Shown here one piece after another: positions 7,965 to 16,770 of a stretch of DNA of 64,000 nucleotides. Each line of letters begins with the position of its first letter. Position 1 is the stretch's first letter. The notes under the pieces were generated by a model, which was not told where the DNA came from, did not search any database, and saw nothing but the letters and a program-made list of their open reading frames with translations. The translations under genes were made by a program, and so were the position numbers. Origin of the DNA: Bacillota bacterium (GTDB lineage Bacteria > Bacillota > Clostridia > Lachnospirales > Lachnospiraceae); contig JAEYPP010000043.1 of NCBI GenBank assembly GCA_023410575.1, positions 1-64,000 on the forward strand, written 5' to 3'.

Positions 7965-10800
7965 ATACCAGTTTTCCATGTTCTGGTGCTGAACCAGTGT
8001 GGGACCAAACAATAATTTTAGTGCCATTACTACTCTGTTCCCCGGATGCATTGACAAGTAATTTCTGATTTCCATAGTCTCGCATTGTACAGAAGCTCTT
8101 ATACTTGTTAATGCGCCACGGTACCGCTACCAAAGAGGTAACAAGCTGCGTTCCATCCCTAGATGCTGGTTGTATAACGTATTGCTCATCCGCCATAACA
8201 AGATACATAGGACCACGTTCTTCACTATAATTAATCAGCTTAACAGTAAATTTTTGTGCGGGCTTGGTATCCCATAACTCCATATAGCCATTTACAATCT
8301 TTAGGTATTTTCCATTGACACCAATTGTATAGATGCCGTTGTCTAGCAAATCGCCAACAACAGCTGGATCTAAGACTCTCACAGTGATGGAAAAGCCTGT
8401 TTTTACACCATCGTAATAGCATTCCATTACTTTATCTCCCGCAGAGGTAAACTTATAGCCATCTGTTACCTTGACCACACCAGAAACCATAAATGAAATC
8501 TTGGAATTATCTAGTACATTTCGTATTCCATCAATATCCTCGCTATGTGCTATAAAATCCTCTAGTTCAAATGCCTCGCCTATTTTATATACAAGCTTAT
8601 ATGGATAATCAACCAGATAGTATTTTTTCACGGCATTTAGACTTTCAATAGGTTCCAGTTTTACAAGAGGTGTAGTTGGTAGTTTCCCACCTTCTCTTGC
8701 CAGTCTTGATGCATGGACATAACCTACCTTTCCCTCCTTTACCACAAGTGTAAGGTCATCTCCGATGAACACCTGCGCTCTTTGATACATAGCCAGATTC
8801 GCATTTCTAGGAAATACAATCTTACCGTCTGGGCCTACTCGATCTTGGTTAGAATTATAAAACAGACCACGTTGCGGTGTGTTGATATATATATATGCAG
8901 GTGTTATCTCCTTTCCCTTGTCATCTACCAACACATACAGGCTCTTACCAAGATAAACAGGAACAGAACCTACGATCGAATCTTTCATATCAATATAACT
9001 TGGGTATACACATGGAATCATAATTTTACGAGTAGAAAGACGAAATACACCGTATTTGTTGGAATCATCGCACAGGCTTAGGTAACCGTCTCCAGACAAA
9101 CTAATCGATTTATACTGACATGGTAAAATTACTTTCCCTTGCGTGTCAACCATGCCCCATCTACCGTTTTTCTCTACCAGTGCATATCCCCCTTTTTCCA
9201 TCTCCCATTGAGGACCACTGTCCAAACTTTCGTATTCAAATGGAAGAATTATCTTACCATTAACATTCACAAGTCCCCATTTATCTTTATTAGAGTCACC
9301 TTTGTTAACCCAAAGTGTTCCATTGACACTGACATTAGAGCGGGAATCGTAAGTCATGACCTGAGCCTTAGCATACAGGTTCTTATGGGTATATGCTTTC
9401 CCAGTTTTTAAGGATGCAACGCCTTTATAGTGATATCTCTCCTCATCGCATAACGTAAAATAACCATTTGCAACAAGAAGATTGCCAGCTTCATCATATC
9501 CAGCCTTATCTGATTTAGGTATTTTCGTTCCATCTGACCGATAAACATATTTACCAGTAAAAACTTTGTTCTCGGAGTCATATCGAAACCATTCATAGTC
9601 TGTTTCAAAGGGAATTATCGTTTTATTACTAAAATTAACAACACCAAATCTAGCACTTGCCTCTTTCTTACCTTGGTAAACATCCTTTGCAGTCATAACC
9701 AATGAAAGCTCGGGAATAATCTGCATATTAGCATCGGAAGGAAACCACCCAGTTGCTGAATTGCCTCGGATACCACCGTGGTACTGTGCTGGTATGAGAA
9801 TGCCCTTTGCCCCAACCACACCAGACTCAAGATGTGAGTTAAAGGTAACGGTACCTCCATTATCCGTTTTTAACTTAAGCTTTTTAGTTGATAGTTTTTG
9901 ATAGACCATATAGGGGCCTGCTTGTGGATAGATTGCACCATAACGATAAGGATATGGTCCACCAGAAAGGACTTCCTTTCCCTTCTTATCAATAATTTGG
10001 GCGTAAACAAGGTATGCTTTCACACTTTTAGCACTACCATCTGATGAAGTTTGTGTCACTGTCTCAATCTTTCCAGTAGGCACCAGTGCGTATCCACCTT
10101 TAAAATCATATTGCGCAGCTAATCGGTTAACACTTTGCTTTTTATAATAGTCAGAAGCTTCATCGGCATAGTCCCACTCAGCACTGCGATTTAACGCCTC
10201 ATAACTTTGCGGATGTCCTGCAGCTGTTGCATCATCTCCACTGACAATATATTTCTTCGGAGCAACAATTTCCTTACCCAGTTCTAGGTTCCAGTAACCA
10301 AGATAATACTTGCCCCCTATGTTTTTAATGATACGGCTAATACCCTCAACCGGCAGTCCTACTGCATGATACTTGCAAGGAATGACCTCCTTACCGCTAG
10401 TATCTAATAACCCCATCTTACCATCCCGAGTAGCCTGAACATATCCATCCACGAATATAGTTTCTGTTGTATTCGTATCATAAACAGACTTTTCAACCGA
10501 CAAATATTCAGCCCCTATGCTTTCATAAATGGGTTTGGCAGCAAACTTACCAGTAGAATCAACAAGCCCGTATTTGACATTACTAAGACTTCCATCCTCT
10601 TGTCTATCTCCCACAGGTACTAATCGAAGACCTTCATCAAAGAATGATTCCAGTGTCTTTTTATACTCTTTTTGAGTGCCCAACCAAGTAACATCCTCAT
10701 CATTGTAATTCTTCTCTGCTTTTGATGCGAATGCCGTTGCCTGCATCTGAGGCAGTGACAAACATAAAATCAGGATTATACCGAGTATTCGTTTTTTCAT
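7948..10800 (-). CDS. Secreted WG-repeat protein with C-terminal ricin-like beta-trefoil
   Basis: 950 aa. A signal peptide ends around AFA-S (about residue 26). Residues ~50-720 contain many WG/KWG-type repeats (GLVDSTGKFAAKPIYESI, GMVDTQGKVILPCQYKSI and similar), expected to form a beta-rich repeat domain. A short Ig-like region (~745-810) precedes a final ~130 residues (from LLDNGIYTIGVNGKYL) that resemble a ricin-type trefoil with the QKF and WSHTG elements. Both domain types bind ligands or surfaces, not catalyse reactions. It is the last gene of the peptide-export locus, 28 nt after the ABC ATPase, and probably acts outside the cell. Its 3' end overlaps the truncated convergent gene by 17 bp. 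Confidence 0.75.
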   Translation of the reverse strand: MKKRILGIILILCLSLPQMQATAFASKAEKNYNDEDVTWLGTQKEYKKTLESFFDEGLRLVPVGDRQEDGSLSNVKYGLVDSTGKFAAKPIYESIGAEYLSVEKSVYDTNTTETIFVDGYVQATRDGKMGLLDTSGKEVIPCKYHAVGLPVEGISRIIKNIGGKYYLGYWNLELGKEIVAPKKYIVSGDDATAAGHPQSYEALNRSAEWDYADEASDYYKKQSVNRLAAQYDFKGGYALVPTGKIETVTQTSSDGSAKSVKAYLVYAQIIDKKGKEVLSGGPYPYRYGAIYPQAGPYMVYQKLSTKKLKLKTDNGGTVTFNSHLESGVVGAKGILIPAQYHGGIRGNSATGWFPSDANMQIIPELSLVMTAKDVYQGKKEASARFGVVNFSNKTIIPFETDYEWFRYDSENKVFTGKYVYRSDGTKIPKSDKAGYDEAGNLLVANGYFTLCDEERYHYKGVASLKTGKAYTHKNLYAKAQVMTYDSRSNVSVNGTLWVNKGDSNKDKWGLVNVNGKIILPFEYESLDSGPQWEMEKGGYALVEKNGRWGMVDTQGKVILPCQYKSISLSGDGYLSLCDDSNKYGVFRLSTRKIMIPCVYPSYIDMKDSIVGSVPVYLGKSLYVLVDDKGKEITPAYIYINTPQRGLFYNSNQDRVGPDGKIVFPRNANLAMYQRAQVFIGDDLTLVVKEGKVGYVHASRLAREGGKLPTTPLVKLEPIESLNAVKKYYLVDYPYKLVYKIGEAFELEDFIAHSEDIDGIRNVLDNSKISFMVSGVVKVTDGYKFTSAGDKVMECYYDGVKTGFSITVRVLDPAVVGDLLDNGIYTIGVNGKYLKIVNGYMELWDTKPAQKFTVKLINYSEERGPMYLVMADEQYVIQPASRDGTQLVTSLVAVPWRINKYKSFCTMRDYGNQKLLVNASGEQSSNGTKIIVWSHTGSAPEHGKLVFTRVK

Positions 10801-10828
10801 AGCTGTCGCTCTCCTTTCACTCAGTCAG

Positions 10829-11893
10829 TTACCATTTTAGGCGAAGTTTATTCACATTGTCATATTCATGAGTGATATCAGTCACAATTCCTCTGACAAT
10901 TTGCGCAGACATACTCTCATCTTGAGTCAAGTCATGCTTATCACCTTTATAAGTAACCACAAGTTCAAATTCCGTCTGGTCATCTGGAAAGCTAAATTCA
11001 ATACTGATTAGATTTTCCTTCGGAATTAGATTAACCGTTATTTCTTCAAACAGTAGCCCCGCCTTATTTGTATTGGATCTTGAAAGTGCGTTGGCAGAGC
11101 AGAAATTCAATAGACCATTCGTAAGTTCAATAAAGTCATAATCTTTGGATGCTACTTCATAGCTAAAGGATTTTATCCGTTTAATAAACGCCCTTGTCTT
11201 CTCTCTCTTTGGATGATTAAAAATTACATTTGGTGGCCCTTCTTCGTAAATGCCGCCCTCATCCATATACATAATACGAGTAGAAACATTCTTAGCAAAT
11301 GCCATCTCATGAGTAACAATCGCCATTGTCATACCATTTTGTGCTAGACGTTTAATAACAGCTGTAACCTCACCCACCATCGTTGGATCAAGTGCAGAGG
11401 TTGGCTCGTCAAACAGCAGGATATCTGGCTTCATGGAAAGGCATCGGGCTATCGCTACTCGCTGTTTTTGACCACCTGACAGTTCATCGGGATAGGCATC
11501 TTCTTTTGCGGCTAGTCCAACAGTCGCTAACAGTTCTCTTGCCACTTTTTCGGCTTCGGTACGGGAAATTCCAAGTAGCTTTGTCTGCCCAACGCACAAG
11601 TTATCAAGTATGCTCATATGAGAGAAAAGGTTAAAACTCTGAAACACCATGCCCATCTTTTTACGGACTTCATTGATATTCGTCCGCTTATCCATAAGGT
11701 TTACGCAATCAAACTCAATTGTACCGCTTGTAGGTGGATCAAGTAAATTCAACGCACGTAAAAAGGTGCTTTTACCTGTCCCAGATGGGCCGATGATTGC
11801 AATAACATCGCCTTTTTCAATGGTTGTAGTAATACCTTTAATGACCTCTAAATCACCGTAACTCTTCTTAAGGTTAGTTACTGTAATCATCAC
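10829..11893 (-). CDS. GlnQ-type amino-acid ABC ATPase with a HATPase-like C-terminal extension
   Basis: 354 aa; the GlnQ/HisP family is usually near 240. Residues 1-240 are a normal polar amino-acid uptake ATPase: Walker A GPSGTGKST (35-43), signature LSGGQKQR (138-145), Walker B DILLFDEPTSALD (157-169), H-loop His195. Residues ~245-354 are extra. They contain LLFEEITVNLI, like the E-x-x-x-N N-box of anti-sigma-kinase-type HATPases, then two beta-strand-like stretches and a final QIVRGIVTDITHEYDNVNKL. The end aligns by eye with the last helix and strand of the HATPase domain of the SpoIIE protein in the same locus. The G1-box aspartate looks lost, so ATP binding there is doubtful. It overlaps the permease gene by ATGA. 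Confidence 0.8.
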   Translation of the reverse strand: MMITVTNLKKSYGDLEVIKGITTTIEKGDVIAIIGPSGTGKSTFLRALNLLDPPTSGTIEFDCVNLMDKRTNINEVRKKMGMVFQSFNLFSHMSILDNLCVGQTKLLGISRTEAEKVARELLATVGLAAKEDAYPDELSGGQKQRVAIARCLSMKPDILLFDEPTSALDPTMVGEVTAVIKRLAQNGMTMAIVTHEMAFAKNVSTRIMYMDEGGIYEEGPPNVIFNHPKREKTRAFIKRIKSFSYEVASKDYDFIELTNGLLNFCSANALSRSNTNKAGLLFEEITVNLIPKENLISIEFSFPDDQTEFELVVTYKGDKHDLTQDESMSAQIVRGIVTDITHEYDNVNKLRLKW

Positions 11894-13398
11894 TTCGCCC
11901 TCCTTAAACGCTTATTTGTTTTACGGTAAATTATATTGAATAGCCAAATCATGATAGACGCTGCAAGTAAGTAGACAAGTGCTACCAAGATCAGTGGGAA
12001 GAATGCGTCATATGTACGGCTACGAATGATATCACCTGCTTTGGTTAGATCCACGATGGAGATGTATCCTACTACAGCGGTGTTTTTAAAGGTTGATACA
12101 AATTCAGACATATAGGTTGGAAATGCCACACGAACGGCTTGTGGGAAGGTAACATTTAAGAATGCACCAACTCTAGAAAATCCCATACTTCGCGCTGCCT
12201 CTACCTGTCCCTTGTCTACAGTCATGATAGCACTTCGAATAATCTCCCCAACAAAGGCCGAGCCATTCGCCCCAAAAGCGATAATGGCGACTGTTATTGG
12301 GTTGATACTGCTCTTAGCAAATATGACATAGAAAGTAATCATCAACAATACAACAATCGGTGTACCACGTAAAACAGCCACGTAAATACTACCAATAGCG
12401 TTAAGCATCTTGTTTTTACTCATTCGTAAACCACATACACCAAATCCTAACAATGTAGCCAGTGCAAATGCGAAGATTGTAATGATCATACTGTTTCGTA
12501 AACCATCTACAATCATCTTCCAGCGAGCCTCATGAATTAGATTTCGCTCAAAACTAGTTTTGAGGCTTTCCCATAAACTCAATGAATCCGTTTCCACTTC
12601 TGTTCCTGATTGCTTCGTAACTAATACTGCACCACCAGTATAATACGGATCGGAGAAGTTTACAAATTCCTCCCTTTCCTTATTGATAATAAACAGGCTT
12701 GCCGCAAAATCAGCTTTTCCAGCATTTACATAAGGAATTATAGCCTCCCAAGTCATAAGAGTAATGTCTAAATCCATATCCATATATGCTGCAAAGCGCT
12801 TAGCAAGCTCAATGTCAAATCCTTCAGGCTGACCATTTACAATATAACCAAAAGGCTCAAGCTCACCATAACTGGCAAAAGTAAGAGTGCCGTTTGCTCC
12901 ATTTAATGGAATGTCGGGCATTGGTGGTGAATCAACAGTATCAATCCAGCGTCTTACCATATCATCATGAACGCCATTTTCTTTTATTTCTTTTAGGAAG
13001 GCATTGAATTGCAACCGCAACTCTTCGTTCTCCCTTTGGAAAATGGCTCCAAATCCATATTCTGCAAAAGCTGGGTATACGATTGTAAGTTCTGGATTCA
13101 TTGAAACCCATTTCCTCGCCATAGGCTCATCTAACATTAAAGCGTCGGCTCTATCATTTTTTACAAGTTCCATTGCCTCATGTTCGTAGATGCAGTGAAT
13201 TGGCGTAAATGACCCGACATTTTCTAAAAACATGGCATCAAATGCTTCACCTGTGGCAAACGCTAAACGTTTTCCGATAAAATCCTCGCTTAAAAGCTGT
13301 TTATCATTTGAGATTTTTTCATTCTCACCCTCGCTTTTGCCACACCCCGTAAGCGTCAGCACAATGATTAGTATGAGTGGGAGCAGTTTTTTTAGCAT
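11890..13398 (-). CDS. Polar amino-acid ABC transporter, substrate-binding/permease fusion lipoprotein
   Basis: 502 aa. The lipobox LTGC puts the lipidated Cys at 19. A first, incomplete SBP_bac_3-like segment (~35-155) is followed by a second region (~165-290) with GELEPFGYIVNGQPEGFDIELAKRFA and ADFAASLFIINKEREEFVNFSDPYY. A HisM/GlnP-type permease domain fills ~315-502, with the EAA loop near VEAARSMGFSRVGAF. Fusions of binding protein and permease are known in Firmicutes. It works with the overlapping GlnQ-type ATPase. Placement inside a peptide-export and partner-switch locus suggests it may sense or import an amino acid or small peptide for that system; this is inference. Confidence 0.85.
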   Translation of the reverse strand: MLKKLLPLILIIVLTLTGCGKSEGENEKISNDKQLLSEDFIGKRLAFATGEAFDAMFLENVGSFTPIHCIYEHEAMELVKNDRADALMLDEPMARKWVSMNPELTIVYPAFAEYGFGAIFQRENEELRLQFNAFLKEIKENGVHDDMVRRWIDTVDSPPMPDIPLNGANGTLTFASYGELEPFGYIVNGQPEGFDIELAKRFAAYMDMDLDITLMTWEAIIPYVNAGKADFAASLFIINKEREEFVNFSDPYYTGGAVLVTKQSGTEVETDSLSLWESLKTSFERNLIHEARWKMIVDGLRNSMIITIFAFALATLLGFGVCGLRMSKNKMLNAIGSIYVAVLRGTPIVVLLMITFYVIFAKSSINPITVAIIAFGANGSAFVGEIIRSAIMTVDKGQVEAARSMGFSRVGAFLNVTFPQAVRVAFPTYMSEFVSTFKNTAVVGYISIVDLTKAGDIIRSRTYDAFFPLILVALVYLLAASIMIWLFNIIYRKTNKRLRRAK

Positions 13399-13415
13399 AA
13401 TTTAACCCCCCTCTT

Positions 13416-14285
13416 TTAGTGATTGTGAGTACCCAGATTCTTCATTCCTTCTATAATTGAGAGTAATCGGTCAGATGCAATATCAGTTAAATCAGTGACA
13501 GGAATATCAAATAGCCAATAGTCCCCAGTTGCATGATTTTCGCCCTCACACCATATCATCAGGCAGCCATCATCATCAAAATAAAACTGCGCGCCTACTT
13601 CAGGTGTGTCCATGCTCTTGGCAAGCTTTTCATACCCTAATGTTTTAATTTCTTCTGGTATTTTGCCATCCAGACCAGCAACTGAAAAGTTAAATTTTTT
13701 ATCCAATACCAACTGTTTTAGCTCAGCACTATCATTTACAAAATCCCATAGAAAAATAATATCCATCTCCCCCGTAGACAGGCTAAAGGTTTGAGTACGT
13801 ATCGAGCTAACAGGATAAGCTGCTCCTGTAGTATACGCAGTGTTATAGGTTCTTAGGCTCAATATATCATTATCTACCACAACAAAAGCAGGTTCGATAT
13901 TATAGATGGTATCTTGGTCTGCCAAAGAAGTTGGCCAAAGACAGAACTCTTTTACTGCCTGATTCAACTTTTCTTGAACTGTAGCGTCTTTTAAGCCGAT
14001 TACTTCTATATAACGAGCCTTAGTAACATCATCTCCGTAGTTTTCAACTGTCTTTGTAGTAAATGTAACATTGCCTAAAGGATTTTCTGTAGCAGAAGTT
14101 TCTTCCTTTTCTTCTTTTATATTTTCATCAATATCGGTAACAGAGCTGTCTTCCGATATAGTAGGGGTACTCTTTTGTCCATTCGCTTCTGTCGATTCGG
14201 TTTTCGGTGAGCATCCTGTGGTAGACAGCACTAGTGAAACGACCATCCCAGATGCTAATAGTAATGACTTAATTTTCTTTTTCAT
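13416..14285 (-). CDS. Lipoprotein with DUF3298/RsiV-like domain
   Basis: 289 aa from the ATG at 14285, placed seven bases after AAAGGAG; the ATG two codons earlier is too close to it. The lipobox STTGC gives lipidated Cys25, followed by a Ser/Thr/Glu-rich linker to about 70. The remainder has the DUF4163/DUF3298 pattern of RsiV and PdaC: ARYIEVIGLKDATVQEKLN, AYTTGAAYPVSSIRTQTFSLSTGE, and FYFDDDGCLMIWCEG. Such domains occur in anti-sigma factors and cell-wall proteins and may bind lysozyme or muropeptides. The first ~35 residues are strikingly similar to those of the phosphoesterase lipoprotein upstream. Role in this locus unknown. Confidence 0.7.
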   Translation of the reverse strand: MKKKIKSLLLASGMVVSLVLSTTGCSPKTESTEANGQKSTPTISEDSSVTDIDENIKEEKEETSATENPLGNVTFTTKTVENYGDDVTKARYIEVIGLKDATVQEKLNQAVKEFCLWPTSLADQDTIYNIEPAFVVVDNDILSLRTYNTAYTTGAAYPVSSIRTQTFSLSTGEMDIIFLWDFVNDSAELKQLVLDKKFNFSVAGLDGKIPEEIKTLGYEKLAKSMDTPEVGAQFYFDDDGCLMIWCEGENHATGDYWLFDIPVTDLTDIASDRLLSIIEGMKNLGTHNH

Positions 14286-14392
14286 ACTCATTCTCCTTTA
14301 TATATAAGTTATTTATGGGTATCTAAACCTTTGTTCTTGTAATTGCGTCTTCTTTTTGTACACATTTGTAATTAAGAATACGTAGTAATTTC

Positions 14393-14776
14393 CTACCAAT
14401 CAGTAAATAATTCTCCAAACTCTTGACGTGTTGTGTATCCACATAGTTGGCATTCGAGATGACTGATATTGAATTTATAGTCTAGACCACGCTGATTACA
14501 CTGTGGGCATCTATCTGTATTCAATGTTTTAGAAAGAGAATCTTTTGTAACTATATCATTACAATAACCGCAGTACACAAGATTGAATCGTAAGCTGTAA
14601 ACTAGATTGCTCACCCCGTGCCTCGGGCATCCTCCTCCATTACTTCCTCCACTGACGAGATCAAGCTCTTCATCGGAAAGTGCTGTTTTACTGCTTTGAT
14701 TTTTCTGTTTCTCTTGTTCGGCGATATCTTTGTTTAACGTTTCTTTCGTAGTTGCAATGATTTTTTTTATTACCAT
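14393..14776 (-). CDS. Double-glycine leader peptide with a two-zinc-ribbon core (precursor C)
   Basis: 127 aa. The leader contains ALSDEELDLVSGG, the classical recognition and cleavage motif of peptidase-containing bacteriocin/RiPP exporters; cleavage would follow Gly44. The 83-residue core contains CPRH, CGYC, CPQC and CQLC, which pair naturally into two four-ligand zinc ribbons (C3H1 and C4). No lantibiotic-like Ser/Thr-Cys pattern is evident. The start ATG lies nine bases after AAGGAGG. Together with the two smaller paralogues further upstream it is probably cargo of the NHLM-type exporter in the same locus. It could be a bacteriocin, a signalling protein or a secreted metal-binding protein. 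Confidence 0.75.
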   Translation of the reverse strand: MVIKKIIATTKETLNKDIAEQEKQKNQSSKTALSDEELDLVSGGSNGGGCPRHGVSNLVYSLRFNLVYCGYCNDIVTKDSLSKTLNTDRCPQCNQRGLDYKFNISHLECQLCGYTTRQEFGELFTDW

Positions 14777-14848
14777 GCTGATTTCCTCCTTATTTTATTA
14801 ATCGCTTGAATAACCTGATGCTCTACTTATCTGCAATCGATGCTAAAG

Positions 14849-16162
14849 TTACTCATGAAAGGTTATTTGACTTAAGGATCCGTCCTCCTCGTACTTGTAT
14901 AGTTCACTTGTTGTTTTCTCACCTGTCGTAATAACAGCAAAGGTACGAGTTGTTTCTGGAACGCTGGTATTATGATCGATCCAAGTCCCTTCATTAATGT
15001 AGTGTTTTCCATTGTCTATTTCACGGTATGTAGGTACATGGGTGTGACCAAACACAACAACATCCACTTTTTCATTTGGGTTTTCCAGATACTGAACCTT
15101 AGCCTGCTTGAAACAATATTCTTGATCAAGAGTTCCTGAAACTGCCTCAAGGAAGCTATTTGGGACCTTTACATTATTTACTTTCTGACGCTCCTCCCAG
15201 GTGCGCTGAATATTTTTAAATAGTACCGGCGCCGAAATTGTTCCATCCTCGAGCTGTACTGGATAGAAATCTAAATAGGTGTATGAATCATCAAATCCAG
15301 CCATATGCATATCGAATATTTTTTCCTCTAGACCTTCATAAGGAGTCATACGCGTAGAAACGTCTTTAAGAAGAGAGTAATAAATATAGGCACCATGCTG
15401 GTCAGTATCAGATTTATCTGGCACATTCGTAATCACAGGCAGATTCTTTTCTACCTTCGGACGCCCTTCTAATACCCATGTAGCAGCATAACGGGCATAG
15501 AAATAACCAGCTGGTAAAATGGTATTATCGTTGTCACACAACTCGGCATTCGTTACAGTGTCAGGCGCAGAGAATACATCATAACGGTGACCATGTTCGA
15601 TTGCTATTTCGTTACGATCACCTGTGTAATAGGTGCCAAGCCCTTTGGCATCTCTAATTTGCACTATTTCAGGAATAGCCATCTGTAACACATCATTATC
15701 TTGTGTCATATCATGGTTTCCAGGTATGTAGACAAGTTTTATCCCGCAATCAATTACATTATTCAGCTCGTCAATTAGTGCCTGATTGTTGGTAATCACA
15801 TCCTTATAAAACTGTTGTACATCTGTGTAACTTGGGTAATACACTGGTAAAAACCATTCGTCAAGAAAATCTCCGTTAATAACGAGCTCGCGAACATCTG
15901 TTGTACTTTGTAATTGTTTTAAAAAATTAATCAGTAAAGGACGATTTTTCACCATTTCAGCATAGTTGTCATCAATCCCGATGTGAATATCACTTATAAC
16001 AACTATCTTATTTCTTGTATCTCCGGCCTCCCATAAAGCTGAAGGGCTCTTTTGCGTATTTACCTCGCTCGATTCACTTTTTTGTAAGCATCCTGTAGTA
16101 AATAACCCTAAAAAAGTAATTATGCTAAAAGCCAGCAACAGAGAGATGGTTTTTTCTTTCAT
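14849..16162 (-). CDS. Calcineurin-like phosphoesterase lipoprotein
   Basis: 437 aa from ATG 16162 (GGAG eight bases upstream); the upstream in-frame ATG at 16204 gives no signal peptide and is rejected. The lipobox TTGC gives lipidated Cys25. The metallophosphatase motifs are in order: SDIHIG (~65), INGDFLDEW (~105), PGNHD (~155), EHGHRYD (~200) and VFGHTHVP near 380. It is therefore predicted to be a two-metal phosphoesterase facing outside. The GDFLDEW form resembles LpxH-type enzymes, but its substrate cannot be told. It sits between peptide precursor C and precursors A/B, so a role in immunity, processing or cell-envelope modification linked to the peptides is possible. Confidence 0.8.
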   Translation of the reverse strand: MKEKTISLLLAFSIITFLGLFTTGCLQKSESSEVNTQKSPSALWEAGDTRNKIVVISDIHIGIDDNYAEMVKNRPLLINFLKQLQSTTDVRELVINGDFLDEWFLPVYYPSYTDVQQFYKDVITNNQALIDELNNVIDCGIKLVYIPGNHDMTQDNDVLQMAIPEIVQIRDAKGLGTYYTGDRNEIAIEHGHRYDVFSAPDTVTNAELCDNDNTILPAGYFYARYAATWVLEGRPKVEKNLPVITNVPDKSDTDQHGAYIYYSLLKDVSTRMTPYEGLEEKIFDMHMAGFDDSYTYLDFYPVQLEDGTISAPVLFKNIQRTWEERQKVNNVKVPNSFLEAVSGTLDQEYCFKQAKVQYLENPNEKVDVVVFGHTHVPTYREIDNGKHYINEGTWIDHNTSVPETTRTFAVITTGEKTTSELYKYEEDGSLSQITFHE

Positions 16163-16208
16163 GCTCGTTTCTCCTTGTATGATAAGTTTTATGAACTCTG
16201 TCATGCCA

Positions 16209-16439
16209 CTACAAAAATGTCCTTATATGATTTCCATACGTACCACATGTATCGCACAATAATTCACCCTGTTTATCGCGTATCTCAGTGCTCCCACACT
16301 TCCAACATTTAAACGTCATTCCACCGCTAACGCTTGCAAGCGCTTCATCTGAAAGTTCTATATTACTGTTTTTGTAGTCTTGTACCTCTTGATGTACGAT
16401 GTCTTCCTTTGAATTAATGTTGTTTTTGTTCATTGTCAT
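16209..16439 (-). CDS. Double-glycine leader peptide with zinc-ribbon core (precursor B)
   Basis: 76 aa from ATG 16439 (AGGAGG eight bases upstream); a longer frame to 16526 overlaps precursor A and has no RBS. The leader ends ELSDEALASVSGG (Gly40). The 36-residue core starts MTFKCWKCG and has a second pair CDTCG, a C-x2-C...C-x2-C zinc-ribbon knuckle arrangement, then GTYGNHIRTFL. It is a tandem duplicate of precursor A: the core shares its first ten residues and the C-terminal GTYG-HIRTFL, and the ribosome binding sites are identical. It is the expected cargo of the linked C39-peptidase exporter. Confidence 0.8.
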   Translation of the reverse strand: MTMNKNNINSKEDIVHQEVQDYKNSNIELSDEALASVSGGMTFKCWKCGSTEIRDKQGELLCDTCGTYGNHIRTFL

Positions 16440-16477
16440 AATACATTCCTCCTTCTTTATTAGAACGCTATCATGCC

Positions 16478-16717
16478 CTACAAAAATGTCCTTATATGAT
16501 CTCCATACGTACCACATGACAAGCACTCCATTTCAATTCCCTTTATGCTAATATTAGGGCTCCCGCACTTCCAACATTTAAACGTCATTCCACCGCTAAT
16601 GTTTGCAAGCGCTTCATCTGAAAGTTCTAAATTATTTTCGTAGTCCTGTACCTCTTGATGGGCATTGTCCTTGTCTAGTTCTTCCTTCTCATTCGTAATG
16701 TTTTTGTTCGTTGTCAT
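16478..16717 (-). CDS. Double-glycine leader peptide with zinc-ribbon core (precursor A)
   Basis: 79 aa; start ATG after AAGGAGGAATGTATT. The leader (43 aa, acidic) ends ELSDEALANISGG, and the 36-residue core contains CWKCGSPN and CLSCG, four cysteines in a zinc-ribbon spacing, ending GTYGDHIRTFL. It is the first precursor after the exporter genes, 53 nt from the NHLM-type ABC2 stop, and is duplicated as precursor B. No modifying enzyme is encoded nearby, so the mature product may be a small unmodified zinc-binding protein. Function is inferred from leader, core and context only. Confidence 0.8.
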   Translation of the reverse strand: MTTNKNITNEKEELDKDNAHQEVQDYENNLELSDEALANISGGMTFKCWKCGSPNISIKGIEMECLSCGTYGDHIRTFL

Positions 16718-16770
16718 AATACATTCCTCCTTCTTTATGTTTGTTTTATATAAAAATAAAAATATTCATA

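Noticed and set aside
8713..9411. Plus-strand ORFs of 90-122 codons inside the WG-repeat gene
   Set aside because: They are antisense to a long signal-peptide-bearing gene with repeated domains, lack ribosome binding sites and have no recognisable sequence.
16440..16526. N-terminal extension of precursor B
   Set aside because: It overlaps the 3' end of precursor A and reads its DNA in another frame; ATG 16439 has the same AAGGAGG as precursor A.
14393..16717. Lantibiotic or sactipeptide class for the small peptides
   Set aside because: Cysteines are in C-x2-C zinc-ribbon pairs, and no LanM, LanB/C or radical SAM enzyme is encoded in the locus.
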